NCBI GenBank assembly: GCA_965226435.1 | Contig: CBDDCY010000009.1 | Location: forward strand, 186,001 to 250,000 | DNA: 64,000 nucleotides | Reading direction: 5' to 3' | Source: UBA6623 sp965226435 | Lineage (GTDB): Bacteria > Acidobacteriota > Terriglobia > Bryobacterales > UBA6623 | Part shown: in pieces, positions 16,937 to 26,596 of the stretch | Numbering within the stretch: position 1 is the first letter of the stretch | Layout: every line of letters starts with the position of its first letter | Program-made: the position numbers and the translations under genes | The notes under the pieces: generated by a model | What the model was told of the DNA's origin: nothing | The model's database searches: none | The model's input: the letters and a program-made list of their open reading frames with translations, nothing else

Positions 16937-16986
16937 ACGGCATTGTCGTTACCGATCGCCGGCGACGCCGGCAGGAATCAACCATC

Positions 16987-17892
16987 ATGAAGAAAATCGC
17001 ACTGGGCAGTTGGGCGTTCGCCTTCGGCCCCTACGCTTCCGATCCCGTTCCTTTTGAAACAACCGCCGAACGCATGGCCGCGGCCGGGTACGACGCCATC
17101 GAGATTTGCGGCATCCAAGAGCACGTCACTCTCGAAAACTACCCGACCAAGGAGTCCCGCGCCGAACTTAGCAAGAAGCTCGACGACCTGGGTCTCGAGC
17201 GCGCCGGGTACGGGGGCGACCATACCGCGTTCGACCCCACCGAGGCCGACAAGAAAGAGGGATATCTCGAACTCTTCGCCCGCACTCTGGAGTTGTGCAC
17301 CGATATCGGTGTCCGCGACATTCGCGTCGACACCGTCGCACGACCTAGAAAGTACAAGGACGACGCCAAGCACCAGGAGGCCAAGTCGCGCTTGGCGGAG
17401 GTTTTTCGAGAAGCGGCCGAGAAGGCTCAGCAAGCCGGGCTGAGGATGCACTGGGAATTCGAGCCCGGGTTCATTTTTAACAAGCCGTCGGAAATCGTCG
17501 AGCTGCACACCTTGGTCGACCACGCGAATTTCCATGTCATGTATGACACCAGCCACGCCTACATGTGCTCGGTCGTCGGCGCGCGGCAGCACGGCAAAAG
17601 GGAAACCCTGGCGGGCGGCATTGAGGAACTGCTAGCCAATCTGAAAGGCAAGGTCGGGGCTATCCATCTGATCGATTCCGACGGCACCTTGCACAACGAC
17701 GAGACCAGCACGCACAATCCTTTCGGGACGGGGAACATCGATTTCCGCTCGATCGCTCCGAAGCTGCTTGAAGTTCCCAACGTCGAATACTGGACGATCG
17801 ACATGTGTTTCTGGCCGGGTTCGTGGCAGTTGGTGGAGTCGCAGTTGGCCTACGTCAAGAAGCTGCTTGCTGAAACCGAAGTCGCGGCTTAA
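16987..17892 (+). CDS. Sugar phosphate isomerase/epimerase-like TIM barrel (AP endonuclease 2 fold)
   Basis: The 301-residue protein has the xylose-isomerase-like TIM-barrel pattern: an N-terminal MAAAGYDAIEICG, metal-ligand candidates in HWEFEPG (near 154), YDTSHAY (near 181), AIHLIDSDG (near 221) and a C-terminal WTIDMCFWPGSW. Family members isomerise or epimerise sugars, inositols or keto-acids with a divalent metal; exact substrate unknown. Its last four bases overlap the convergent gene at 17889. Confidence 0.87.
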   Translation: MKKIALGSWAFAFGPYASDPVPFETTAERMAAAGYDAIEICGIQEHVTLENYPTKESRAELSKKLDDLGLERAGYGGDHTAFDPTEADKKEGYLELFARTLELCTDIGVRDIRVDTVARPRKYKDDAKHQEAKSRLAEVFREAAEKAQQAGLRMHWEFEPGFIFNKPSEIVELHTLVDHANFHVMYDTSHAYMCSVVGARQHGKRETLAGGIEELLANLKGKVGAIHLIDSDGTLHNDETSTHNPFGTGNIDFRSIAPKLLEVPNVEYWTIDMCFWPGSWQLVESQLAYVKKLLAETEVAA

Positions 17893-19541
17893 GGGGTTTC
17901 TCCGGCGCCGAGTCGCCGCGGGTTTGGCGTCACGGTCGGGCTTGCCGGCGTCCAGTCGTAGGGTCGGTCCGGCTCGGCCCAGTAGTGGCGATTCTCCAGT
18001 AGTTCGTACTCCGCCCCGAAGTATTCGTTGAGGATGACGCGAAACGTGTTCACGGGTGTCAGGGTGTCGGAGAGCCGTGCGGTCTCCATTCCGGGCAAGT
18101 AGAGGGCATTGAGAATGCCAAGTCGAATGCCGGCCGCCCGGTCGGTTCTTTCCGGAATCCAAGGGCTGTACACGGGCCCGTGGTCCGATTGCAGAACGAT
18201 AATCGGGGGGGTGTCCGCTCCGGCCAGGATCTCGCCTATGATGCTCTTGATCCTCCGACCGAGAAACTCCACTTGGCCTCGATAAAGATCCACGTAGAGT
18301 TGCCGACCGCCGCCCAGCTTTTCACCAATGTCGCCGCCGTCCAGCCACATGTCGTATCGGTGATTCGGGTTCAGGGCTTCTCCCCGGGGACCGAACAGGA
18401 AGGGCGGGTGGGGAGCCAATATATGCGCGTAGACGAATTTCGGTCCGTCGAGGCGAGGGACCCGCGGCAGGTTGTCCAACGTATCCAAAATCATGGCGCG
18501 GTGCCAGTCTTGAACCATGGCCCACCCGCACTTGCGAAACAACCACGGGATCGGGGTCCGGTCGGTCAAGGCCATCTCAAACGACGTGGCATGCCACCAT
18601 CGCGATAAGTAAACGTCCGAAGTGGGGATGTCCGCGTTGTAAGCGACCGTCGGAAAGCTCACGATGGAATATCCGTGTCTCCTTAAGAAGTCGAAAAGTC
18701 GGTTTCGTCGCATCAACTCTCGTATCCCTCGGGAGTTCCCATTGCGGGTTTTTGTGACATCGAAAAATCGATCCAGGTAATCGACATTCAAAGTGGCCGC
18801 TAATGACATGGCGGTCACGGAGTAGTTGGAGAAACTGTTATCCACTACCAAGAAACCCCGCTCTCGGAGGTACCCCAAGAAATCATCGTTGTCGTAATCA
18901 TAAAATTCTTTCAAAACGTCGGAGCGAGCGTATCCATCCAGAACAATGAAATAGATGTCCGGAAGTTGCGTGGTACGGTCGTCCATTTGCGCGAGAAGCG
19001 GCGGCACTTTCCGGCTCATCTGCTCGTCCAGGGCATCGACCCGAGAAGTCGAGGAGACAATGTGTATCGTGGGAATCGCCACTAGAATGACGGTCCACGC
19101 GTTCATGAACCGAGTCAAAACGTCCGGACTCTTCAGCCGCGAAATGAAGAACATACATCCGAGCAGGAAGGCACCGTAAGTCAGCGCGAAGACACCATCG
19201 GCCCACGACCACCCGTTCGCGTTGAGATAGATGCCAAAGTATTCAACGGTGTTATAGATGTACCCGTGCGCGACAAAAGTCAAGATACCGACCGACGTAA
19301 TGAGTGCGCCCCGCTGTAGATCGCCGATAATCCTTCCGGCAACCCAAGTTATTATCGCCGCGACAACCAGGCAAACAAGAATAGGCCGTACCACGATACT
19401 GGGATTGAATCCAGCGAGATTGTGACCGTAGAAAAAGATCGCGGGAAACAGCGCGGCGAAGACCGGGTGCAGAACCCAGGTTCGGCGTTGACTGTCGGCT
19501 CCCTTCCTCGCGGGTTGTCGAGCGGTGTCGTTAGCGGACAT
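17889..19541 (-). CDS. Membrane-anchored alkaline-phosphatase/sulfatase-superfamily protein
   Basis: The 550-residue protein has about five N-terminal transmembrane segments (roughly 25-165) and a C-terminal extracytoplasmic domain starting with LPDIYFIVLDGYARSD (D202 at the metal/nucleophile region) and holding LQSDHGPVY near residue 460, the DH metal pair of the superfamily. The layout is like LTA-synthase or phosphoethanolamine-transferase relatives that modify lipids or glycans on the outer face of the membrane. The nucleophile Thr/Ser is not obvious, so activity is uncertain. It starts 11 bases inside the 3' end of the upstream enolase-superfamily gene, indicating co-transcription. Confidence 0.82.
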   Translation of the reverse strand: MSANDTARQPARKGADSQRRTWVLHPVFAALFPAIFFYGHNLAGFNPSIVVRPILVCLVVAAIITWVAGRIIGDLQRGALITSVGILTFVAHGYIYNTVEYFGIYLNANGWSWADGVFALTYGAFLLGCMFFISRLKSPDVLTRFMNAWTVILVAIPTIHIVSSTSRVDALDEQMSRKVPPLLAQMDDRTTQLPDIYFIVLDGYARSDVLKEFYDYDNDDFLGYLRERGFLVVDNSFSNYSVTAMSLAATLNVDYLDRFFDVTKTRNGNSRGIRELMRRNRLFDFLRRHGYSIVSFPTVAYNADIPTSDVYLSRWWHATSFEMALTDRTPIPWLFRKCGWAMVQDWHRAMILDTLDNLPRVPRLDGPKFVYAHILAPHPPFLFGPRGEALNPNHRYDMWLDGGDIGEKLGGGRQLYVDLYRGQVEFLGRRIKSIIGEILAGADTPPIIVLQSDHGPVYSPWIPERTDRAAGIRLGILNALYLPGMETARLSDTLTPVNTFRVILNEYFGAEYELLENRHYWAEPDRPYDWTPASPTVTPNPRRLGAGETP

Positions 19542-20661
19542 TCTTCACGCCTTCTTCGCGAACCGTCAGAGCCGCCACATAATCTCGGTCAACGTCATAG
19601 CCGAACCCCGGCGTCTCGGGCACTTGGATTGTGCCTCGCTCGCTCACTTCGACCGCGGGATCGATGAGGTCGCGTTTCCAATAGCGCTTCGACGCCGAAA
19701 CGTCGCCGGGTAAGGTAAAACCTTCGAGTGTCGAAAGCGCGATGTTGTGGGCGCGGCCAATGCCGCCTTCGAGCATCCCGCCGCACCAGACCGGGACGCC
19801 GTGCTCGCGGCAAACTTCGTGAACGCGCAGGGCCTCGCTGAAGCCGCCCACGCGGCCGAGCTTGATGTTGATGATGCGGGCCGCGCCCATCTCGATCGCC
19901 TGGCGAGCGTGGTGAGCGTTCCGAATGCACTCGTCGAGGCAGATCGGCGTGTCGAGCGCGGCTTGGAGCGCGGCGTGGTCGATGATCTCGTCGTGAGCCA
20001 GAGGTTGCTCGATCATCATTAGGTCGAACGCATCGAGCTGCTTGAGGTGCTCGACGTCGTCAAGCGTGTAGGCGGAGTTGGCGTCGGCCATCAGCCGAAT
20101 GTCGGGGAAACGCTCCCGAACCCGCCCGACGACGTCAACGTCCCAACCCGGCTTGATCTTGATCTTGATGCGCTGGTACCCGGCGGCCGTTTCGCGCTCG
20201 ATCAAACCGAGCAACTGCTCAACCGAGTCCTGAATACCGATCGAAACTCCGCAGGCGATCTCGGTCCGGCTGCCGCCGATGTGCTTCCAAAGCGGCACGC
20301 CGGCGAGGCGGGCTTCGAGGTCCCATATCGCGGCCTCCAACCCGCCGCGTGCCATCTGGTGGCCGCGAATGTGGCTGCCGAGGGCGGCGGCTTCCGCGGC
20401 CGACGCGAGCGGCTTCTCCCCCCGCAACTTCCCTACGACGCGAGGCGCGACGAAATCCCGCAAGATCAGCCAAGCGGCATCGGTCCACTCTTCGTTATAG
20501 AAGGGCCGCTCGCCGGCCGTCACCTCGCCCCATCCGACGGCGCCCTCGCCCTCGACTTCGACGACGATGATACGGCGTTCGGTCGTTCTCCCAAAGCTGG
20601 TCTCAAAGAAATGGACCAACGGCATGTGGATTTCACGGAGCGTGATGCGATCAATCTTCAT
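19531..20661 (-). CDS. Enolase-superfamily enzyme (OSBS/N-acylamino acid racemase type)
   Basis: The 376-residue protein has the muconate-lactonising subgroup residues: KIKIKPGWD (catalytic KxK), LMADANSAY (Asp), MIEQPLAHDE (Glu), ICLDECIRN (Asp) and NIKLGRVGGF (Lys). This pattern fits o-succinylbenzoate synthase type 2 (menC), N-succinylamino acid racemase or both. No other menaquinone gene is nearby, so a racemase or other role is equally possible and no symbol is given. ATG at 20661 (MKIDRITLREI) matches family starts; a frame extension to 20706 adds unrelated residues. The gene overlaps the membrane phosphatase-fold gene downstream. Confidence 0.88.
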   Translation of the reverse strand: MKIDRITLREIHMPLVHFFETSFGRTTERRIIVVEVEGEGAVGWGEVTAGERPFYNEEWTDAAWLILRDFVAPRVVGKLRGEKPLASAAEAAALGSHIRGHQMARGGLEAAIWDLEARLAGVPLWKHIGGSRTEIACGVSIGIQDSVEQLLGLIERETAAGYQRIKIKIKPGWDVDVVGRVRERFPDIRLMADANSAYTLDDVEHLKQLDAFDLMMIEQPLAHDEIIDHAALQAALDTPICLDECIRNAHHARQAIEMGAARIINIKLGRVGGFSEALRVHEVCREHGVPVWCGGMLEGGIGRAHNIALSTLEGFTLPGDVSASKRYWKRDLIDPAVEVSERGTIQVPETPGFGYDVDRDYVAALTVREEGVKNVR

Positions 20662-20843
20662 GGATGACTTGACCTTGGCGGCACGCCGCGCAACGGCTTC
20701 GCGCACCCGGGAGCAACGCTAACAATTCTACGCGAGATGCCGGACGTTCATCGCCACGCCGGCGCACCATGGGCCGGGTTGTACACAGGTACGCCCCGCC
20801 TGCGGCGCATCGTCTCGCTTCCGGCTTGCTCCCCCGGCGACGA

Positions 20844-22727
20844 ATGGTTAGCCTGGTTACTCTGTCCCGAAGGAAGAAAACTCGCGCCCGTCCGAACTCC
20901 GAAGCCCCATCGGCCGAGGCGACCAAGCCTACCGCCGCCGAGCCCGTTGCCGTTCCCACACCGCTGTCCGACATCCCGCTCCCGATCCGCTGGGGGCTGC
21001 TCGCCGCCGCCGCCCTGTTGTTGCTGGGGATCTTCTCGACCGAAGTCGCCGACACCGACTCATGGTGGCATCTGGCCGCGGGTCGCTACATTGTCGAGCA
21101 GGGGCGTCTGCCGGTTCCCGATCCATTCTCTTACACCTCGGAGCTGGGCGATCCGTCTTATCCGGGCGAGGAGAAGGTGCGTCGCTTCAACCTGACCCAC
21201 GAATGGCTTGCCCAGGTTGTTTGGTATCTGATCTATCTGGCCGGCGGGTTCCCGGCTCTGGTGTTGTGGAAGGCTTGTCTGCTGGGCCTGGTCTGCGCGG
21301 CGGCGGGGTATTTGGCGGCCCGCCGTTCGGGAAGCTTCTTGGCCGGAATCGCGGCGGCGTTGGCGGCCGTGCCGGTCTTGACCCTGTTTTCGGCCGGTCG
21401 GGCCGCTCTGCTGTCGTTCCTGTTCGTGGCCCTGTTCGTGGTGATCTTGGAGCGCCACCGCGACGGGCGAGCGGATCGGTTGGTGTGGCTGCTGGTGCCG
21501 CTCGAGATCCTGTGGGCCAACTCCCACGGTGGATTCTTTCTGGGGTGGGTGACGCTGGGGGCCTATGTGGCGGGCTGCCGCGGACTCTCCAACGAACGCC
21601 GCAAGACGTTGCTTTCTGTCGCCTTCGCGGTCTTTCTCGTCGCGGGCCTCAACCCCAACGGCTTCCGAATCCTCGAAGTGTTGCCCGCCTATCGAACGAG
21701 TTTTCTGACAAGCACTCTGATCGAGTGGAAACCGCCCTTCTTGTGGGGGCCGCCCTACACCTACAATGTTCTGCTCTATGGCGCGGCCGCGATGTTGCTG
21801 CTTTCTTGGCGCGGGGTGCGGCTCACCGACGCCCCGTTGTTCGCGGCCTTCGCGGCGGCCTCGCTGACGGCGTTCCGCAACACCCCGTTGATCGCGTTTC
21901 TTGCGCCGGTCTTGATGGCCGCCTACGGCGGCCCGCTTGTCACGGCGACCTTGGCTCGCATTGGCCGGCCGCGGTGGCCCGCGCGGACGTTGCTCTGTGT
22001 CGCCGCGGCCGGAATGGTCGCCGTCGTCGCGGTCTTCGTCCAACAATCGACCGCGGGACGCGTGTTCCAGCTTCGGGCGGCGGAGTGGAAGTTCCCGGTG
22101 ACCGCCGGGCGTTTTCTTCAAGAGAACAAAGTCGAGCAGCGGATGTTCAACTCGTATGAATTCGGGGGCTATCTGTTGTGGTCGCTATGGCCCAGCCAGA
22201 GGACTTTCATCGACGGCCGCGCCTTGAACGAGTCGGTCTACCGCGACTACCGCAAGATTCTCTACAACCGCGGCCGCAATCCCGAGGAACTCGCTGAACT
22301 CGACCGTTTGCTCGCCGCATACGGCGCCGAGATCGTCGTCACGAACGCTTTCGAGTACGTTCGCGGGGTCATTTATCCTCTGGTTCTCACCCTGGGCAGC
22401 GATTCGAATGCTTCCTGGCGGCTGGTGTTTGAAGACGGCCAAGCGCTCGTGTTCGCGCACGACATTCCGGCGAACGAAGAGTTGATCTCGCGCTACCAGA
22501 TCCCTAAGTCGCGGCTTGGCGACCATCTGGAGAAGGCCTGTGGGACGTACATCAAGCATTACCCAAGGTTGCCGAACTGTGGCCGGACCTTGGGCCTCCT
22601 GTTTGCGAAGATGGGGCTGCGTCAACGCGCCGAGCGGACACTCGACCTGTACCTGAGCCGGATCAACTATCCGGATCGCGAGGCGCGGCAGGCTTATCAG
22701 CGACTAAGAAACGGGGGCGGTCGCTGA
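20844..22727 (+). CDS. Large polytopic membrane protein, possible GT-C-like glycosyltransferase
   Basis: A 627-residue protein with a basic, proline-rich cytoplasmic N-terminus and about 10-12 hydrophobic segments between residues 45 and 400, then a soluble C-terminal domain. The first external loop holds DTDSWWHLAAGRYI, resembling the acidic first-loop motif of GT-C transferases of the PMT/ArnT type. The segment NSYEFGGYLLWSLWPSQRTFIDGR is well conserved in uncharacterised bacterial membrane proteins of this layout. The C-terminus ends in a short helical TPR-like stretch. It may glycosylate a lipid or protein, but this is inference. An in-frame upstream start at 20769 encodes unlikely sequence, so ATG 20844 is preferred. 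Confidence 0.75.
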   Translation: MVSLVTLSRRKKTRARPNSEAPSAEATKPTAAEPVAVPTPLSDIPLPIRWGLLAAAALLLLGIFSTEVADTDSWWHLAAGRYIVEQGRLPVPDPFSYTSELGDPSYPGEEKVRRFNLTHEWLAQVVWYLIYLAGGFPALVLWKACLLGLVCAAAGYLAARRSGSFLAGIAAALAAVPVLTLFSAGRAALLSFLFVALFVVILERHRDGRADRLVWLLVPLEILWANSHGGFFLGWVTLGAYVAGCRGLSNERRKTLLSVAFAVFLVAGLNPNGFRILEVLPAYRTSFLTSTLIEWKPPFLWGPPYTYNVLLYGAAAMLLLSWRGVRLTDAPLFAAFAAASLTAFRNTPLIAFLAPVLMAAYGGPLVTATLARIGRPRWPARTLLCVAAAGMVAVVAVFVQQSTAGRVFQLRAAEWKFPVTAGRFLQENKVEQRMFNSYEFGGYLLWSLWPSQRTFIDGRALNESVYRDYRKILYNRGRNPEELAELDRLLAAYGAEIVVTNAFEYVRGVIYPLVLTLGSDSNASWRLVFEDGQALVFAHDIPANEELISRYQIPKSRLGDHLEKACGTYIKHYPRLPNCGRTLGLLFAKMGLRQRAERTLDLYLSRINYPDREARQAYQRLRNGGGR

Positions 22728-22820
22728 CGATGCTCTCTCTTGGCCCGTGGTGAAAGTGCGACTACGCGAAGAAGGGTACAGCCACCGGTTTTCGCGCGAA
22801 CAGACTTCCGCCGCGGGCTG

Positions 22821-23018
22821 CTAGACGGCTTCGGCGTGCGCTTTGTTGGTGCTGCCTGGGGGGCGGCCGCGCTTGCGCTCGTCAGCCTGCTTCATCCAGT
22901 TCGGAGGCCGACCGCGCCGTTTCCCGCGGCCGCGCGCCAATCTTTCGAGCGAAATGATGGCGTCTTCAATCTGCTCTCTTTCTTGTCGCAGTTCCAATAG
23001 AATCTTGTTTACATCCAT
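22821..23018 (-). CDS. Small AT-hook DNA-binding protein
   Basis: This 65-residue protein has an N-terminal helix (MDVNKILLELRQEREQIEDA) and two AT-hook cores, RRGRPPN and KRGRPPGS, separated by WMKQADE. AT-hooks bind the minor groove of AT-rich DNA. The start has GAGGG at good spacing. The gene lies directly beside the most AT-rich stretch of the window (about 23160-23410), so it could bind its own upstream region. Similar short proteins seem common in Solibacter-type acidobacteria (recollection, not checked). A nucleoid-associated or regulatory role is inferred. Confidence 0.75.
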   Translation of the reverse strand: MDVNKILLELRQEREQIEDAIISLERLARGRGKRRGRPPNWMKQADERKRGRPPGSTNKAHAEAV

Positions 23019-23519
23019 GATTTACCCTCTTGATCGATCAAAACCACGTTCCGGTTGCCTTGAATCCGCCGCTCGGCACGATTCCGGCGTTCGCACTGAC
23101 CGCCCTCTCGATCGTCGTAGACCCTCGTGGCAGTTCTGAAAACAGAACGTGATGCAGCTAACCACCCCATCTTCAGTCGTATTTATAGCAGAGGAAATGG
23201 GGCGAAGTCAACGATTTGTTCCGATTTCGGAACGAAAATTTCATTTTCTCGACTGAACGGCCCCCGCGGTGTCCCGTATTGGGAGCCTGAGAAAAAAATC
23301 GGTAAAGTGGGCGGAAAGCTTAAGTGCTGATCTCATAAAAAGATAGGGCGGTCGCGACTGTAAAGAAAAATTAGAAGTGATATATCGCGCACTGACGTGA
23401 ATATCACGCGTTCCGAGACTGCGATCGTGCCGCGAGGCGGCCGCGGGGAGGGTGCGACGGGGTCATGGCGGACGAGCTTCGGATGATCTACCGGGCGCAC
23501 GCGCGCGGCGCGGGCCGGC
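23019..23519. other. AT-rich intergenic region with inverted repeats
   Basis: A 501-base gap between the AT-hook gene and the symporter stop. From about 23160 to 23410 it is much richer in A and T than its surroundings. It contains the palindrome GTTCCGATTTCGGAAC (23218-23233), GTGATAT/ATATCAC arms (23377-23383 and 23401-23407), and CGTGAATATCACG (23396-23408). No convincing coding frame is present. It is the upstream region of the minus-strand AT-hook gene. Confidence 0.65.
23218..23233. promoter_or_regulatory. 16-bp palindrome upstream of the AT-hook gene
   Basis: GTTCCGATTTCGGAAC has perfect 7-bp arms around TT. It lies 200 bases upstream of the AT-hook start and is a candidate operator. 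It does not match the LexA box orientation. Confidence 0.35.
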
Positions 23520-24995
23520 TCAAGACTGTATCGGCGTCTGGTCCGCCTGGCGGTCCATGATCGACGAATACAGCAACGCGAACCCGAACGTTACCGAAGA
23601 ACCGATTACGACGTACCAAGTCCAGGCAATCGAGGTTCCAAAGCGCACGAAGAGAATCACGGCGAAACCGGCCGCCATCCCCGCGATGGCGGCGTTTTCG
23701 CCCACCCGCCGCGTCAACACGCCAAGGGCGAAGACGCCGAGGAGCGCTCCCAGCGGGATCGACGCGATCGCCAGACCCGCCTCGAGCACCGACCCCCATT
23801 GCCGGGCCAAGATCGCGATTCCCAACAACACCACGCCCCATGCCAGCGTGACCCAACGCGAAATCTTCAAGTGCCGCTCGCCTGAGGACTCGACCGTCTC
23901 GCCCTTCCACGGCAGATAGAAGTCCACCACGGTTGCCGATGCCAGGGAATTCAGCGCCGCGCTGAGGTTCGACATGGCCGCCGCCAGCACGGCGGCTACG
24001 GCGATGCCTGACGCCACCGGGGGGAGGTGGTTCCAGATAAAGAAGGGGTAGAGGCGATCGCGGGGCTCGGGGGCGGCCAGTCCGGCGTCTTGGTAGAAGA
24101 CCCACAGCATCACGCCGATCACAAGAAACAGCGAGAACTGAATGAAGATTACGCCCCAGCTCGCCATCAGCGCCCATTTGCTTTCACGCTCGGTGCGAGC
24201 GCTGAGCAGACGCTGCACGATCAACTGATCGGTGCCGTGGGTGGCGGTGGCCAGGAAGCAGCCCCCCAGCAGCCCGGCCCAGAAGGTATAGGTGCGGGAG
24301 AAGAAATCCGCGTTCGGCGCGAAGTAAAAATCGAAAATCCGGAACTTCCCCGCCGCCTCGGCCGCCTCGACGACCCGCGCCCAACCGCCCGGGATGGCCT
24401 CCAAGATCAAGACCGCGCTGAGAACGGCTCCGGCGACGTAGAGGCCCATCTGTACGACGTCGGTCCAAATCACCGCCGTCATCCCCCCATGAAAGGTATA
24501 GAAGAGGGTCAGCGCCGTGATGAGAATAATCGATTCCAAATCGCCGGTATCGAGGACCACCGAGACCACCAGCGAGATCGCGAAGACCCGTACCCCCTCG
24601 GCCAGCGAACGCGTCACCAGGAATGTGGACGACGTGAAACGCCGCAATCGCGGGCCGAAACGCCGTTCCATCAGTTCATAGGCGGTGTACATTTTCCCGC
24701 GGCGGTATTGCGGGATAAAGAGGAGGCAAATCAGGATTCGCGCAACCAAGTACCCGAAGACGATCTGGAGGAACCCGAGGTCGCTCTCGAAAGCGAGCGC
24801 GGGTGTTCCGATGATGGTCAAGGTGCTGGTTTCGGCCGCCACGATGGAAAGCGAGATGGCCCACCAGGGCGATGATTTGCCCCCAAGGAAGTACTCTTTT
24901 AGGGAGGTTTGACGCTTACGAAACCGCGCACCAAAGATGGTGACGGTGATAAGATAGAGGACGATAAGTCCGAGGTCAAGACTGCGATCGGGCAC
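23520..24995 (-). CDS. Sodium:solute symporter (SSS family)
   Basis: The 491-residue protein has about 13 hydrophobic segments and SSS landmarks: an N-terminal LGLIVLYLITVTIFGARFRKRQ, then FLGGKSSPWWAISLS, an AETSTLTIIGTPALAF segment, the THGTDQLIVQRLLSART motif in the centre and AAAMSNLSAALNSLASATVVDFY, which holds the conserved small/hydroxyl residues of the second sodium site region. It imports an organic solute with Na+; the substrate is unknown. GTG at 24995 is chosen because GGGAG lies 8 bases upstream and the protein then begins like family members; a longer open frame upstream runs into the adjacent IS element and is not credible. Confidence 0.88.
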   Translation of the reverse strand: MPDRSLDLGLIVLYLITVTIFGARFRKRQTSLKEYFLGGKSSPWWAISLSIVAAETSTLTIIGTPALAFESDLGFLQIVFGYLVARILICLLFIPQYRRGKMYTAYELMERRFGPRLRRFTSSTFLVTRSLAEGVRVFAISLVVSVVLDTGDLESIILITALTLFYTFHGGMTAVIWTDVVQMGLYVAGAVLSAVLILEAIPGGWARVVEAAEAAGKFRIFDFYFAPNADFFSRTYTFWAGLLGGCFLATATHGTDQLIVQRLLSARTERESKWALMASWGVIFIQFSLFLVIGVMLWVFYQDAGLAAPEPRDRLYPFFIWNHLPPVASGIAVAAVLAAAMSNLSAALNSLASATVVDFYLPWKGETVESSGERHLKISRWVTLAWGVVLLGIAILARQWGSVLEAGLAIASIPLGALLGVFALGVLTRRVGENAAIAGMAAGFAVILFVRFGTSIAWTWYVVIGSSVTFGFALLYSSIMDRQADQTPIQS

Positions 24996-25267
24996 GGACC
25001 GGGCTCCCGGAGTCGGCTCTGAGGATGTTTGGAAACGCCAAGTCTTAGAGCCTGTAAAGTAGAGAATTGTAGCAAAGCTCCGGCGTCCTCGTGGGGAAGG
25101 TTTGGTCCGAAAACGACAGCATTTTCTCATCGAAGGATGAGCCTGAAGACGGGGGTTGGGGCTTTTTGAGTAGCTGGGGCTCCTTTCTGGTTTTTTGGTT
25201 TTGATTTGGGAAGGGGAGAATCGTCGTCGGGGTTGTGGGAATGTGGGAATCGCGGAGCGATTTCCAA

Positions 25268-25323
25268 GGGCGGTGGGAAACGAAGGGAAACCTGGTTTTG
25301 GTTTTCCTCGTTTTCCACCGCCC
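25268..25323. repeat. Long imperfect hairpin inside the IS left end
   Basis: Arms at 25268-25292 and 25300-25323 pair over about 24 bases with few mismatches (GGGCGGTGG against CCACCGCCC at the base) around a 7-base loop. It lies between the left IR and the transposase stop. No T run follows, so it is not a simple terminator. Confidence 0.6.
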
Positions 25324-25351
25324 GCCATTTCCACAGCCCTCTTCCTGCTGT

Positions 25352-26596
25352 TCAGCACGGCGTGTTCGCGGACCGGAAACTGGCAAACAGCTTGTGTTTG
25401 GCTCGCTGCATCCGGCGCGCCGCCGCAGTGTCGCTTTCCGCCTGGGCAATGCGGCCCAGAGCCTCAAGCGTGTGCCCTGGCTTGAGGTAGCCGGCGGCCT
25501 CGGGCAACTGCTCGAAAGATTCCCAAGGCGTCTGGTAGTGGCGATACACCCGCTTCTGCTTGCCTTTGGCGTCGGTCTTGATCTCGGGCTGTCCGCAGGG
25601 CCGGTGGAAATTCAAATAGGGATTGAAGTGCTGTTGGTAGAAGCGCTGGATGCGCCCCGCGTGCGGCGCCGCGATGTGCGTATATCCCATGTGTTTGCGG
25701 ATCACCGCGCCGTTTTTCGATTCCACCAAGCCGTTGTCATTGGAGTGCCGCGGACGCGACTTGGTCTGTTCGATCAGCAGCTTGTTCAATAACTTCTCCA
25801 CCGTGCGATTGAGGAACTCGCTGCCGTTGTCGGAATGGAAGCCGCGGATACGAAAGGGAAACTGCTCGATCATGGCTTTCAGCAACGGCTCCAGCCAGGC
25901 TTCACTGATCGCGGCTGTGGCGCCGACCACTTGCCACTGGGTGACTTCATCCACGGCATTGATGTGGTAGACGCCCTTGACGCCATCGCGATCCCCTTGA
26001 TGCACCGTATCCACTCGCAGAAAGCCGGGTCGGCCTTGCGGGTCGGGCCGGCGCCGCTCGCCGATCGACACCGCTGTGGGCCGGGTCTTGGTGAAATGCA
26101 GCCGCCGCCGGCGGTAGGCACTGCGCCGCCGCAGGCGATAGATCTGGGCCACCGAGATCCCCGCCAACCGCTCGTATTCGCGCTGCTGGTACTGCTGGTA
26201 TTCCCGCTCGAGGATCTTGCGCGTGGCCGGGCCGCTGAGGGTTTCGTGGGCCTCGTCCACCGCCGCCAGCAGTTCGACGTCGGCGGGCGTGTACTTGCGG
26301 GCAAAGCGATGCCGCCGGTAGCGGGCGGGTTGGAGTTCTCCGCCCTGCCGGTACTGCTGGATCAGCCGCGTGATTTGCGCCCGGCTCAGTCCGGTCATCT
26401 TGACCAGATACTGCCGCAGCAGCCCTTTGTCGGCGCGGTTCTGGCGGCTGTAGCCGTGCCGGCCAAGCGTGCGCGCCACCCAAGCGTAAATCTCGGCCCG
26501 CCCTTTGCCTTTGAATCGAATCTCCTGGCTGGAGTGGAGAAACTGCCGGATCTGTTGCGGATTCAACTTGCCGGCGTTTTGCACTTGGATAGTCAA
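25352..26596 (-). CDS. IS transposase with rve (DDE) integrase core
   Basis: The 414-residue protein has an N-terminal helix-turn-helix region (MTGLSRAQITRLIQQY) and an rve domain with the acidic triad: FLRVDTVHQGD, GFHSDNGSEF and GLVESKNGAV. The segment RPRHSNDNGLVES is typical of IS481-like and related unclassified (ISNCY-type) elements. It is full length with no frameshift, so it may be active. It ends TGA 25352, followed by a short ACAGC/GCTGT hairpin. Confidence 0.88.
   Translation of the reverse strand: MTIQVQNAGKLNPQQIRQFLHSSQEIRFKGKGRAEIYAWVARTLGRHGYSRQNRADKGLLRQYLVKMTGLSRAQITRLIQQYRQGGELQPARYRRHRFARKYTPADVELLAAVDEAHETLSGPATRKILEREYQQYQQREYERLAGISVAQIYRLRRRSAYRRRRLHFTKTRPTAVSIGERRRPDPQGRPGFLRVDTVHQGDRDGVKGVYHINAVDEVTQWQVVGATAAISEAWLEPLLKAMIEQFPFRIRGFHSDNGSEFLNRTVEKLLNKLLIEQTKSRPRHSNDNGLVESKNGAVIRKHMGYTHIAAPHAGRIQRFYQQHFNPYLNFHRPCGQPEIKTDAKGKQKRVYRHYQTPWESFEQLPEAAGYLKPGHTLEALGRIAQAESDTAAARRMQRAKHKLFASFRSANTPC

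Noticed and set aside
19531..20661. Naming the enolase-superfamily gene menC
   Set aside because: The active-site residues also fit N-succinylamino acid racemases, and no menaquinone gene is near.
23218..23233. LexA/SOS box
   Set aside because: The arms are GTTC outside and GAAC inside reversed relative to known LexA boxes, and no SOS gene is adjacent.
24996..25358. N-terminal extension of the symporter by 121 residues
   Set aside because: It reads low-complexity sequence and runs into the left end of the IS; GTG 24995 has a Shine-Dalgarno site and family-like sequence.
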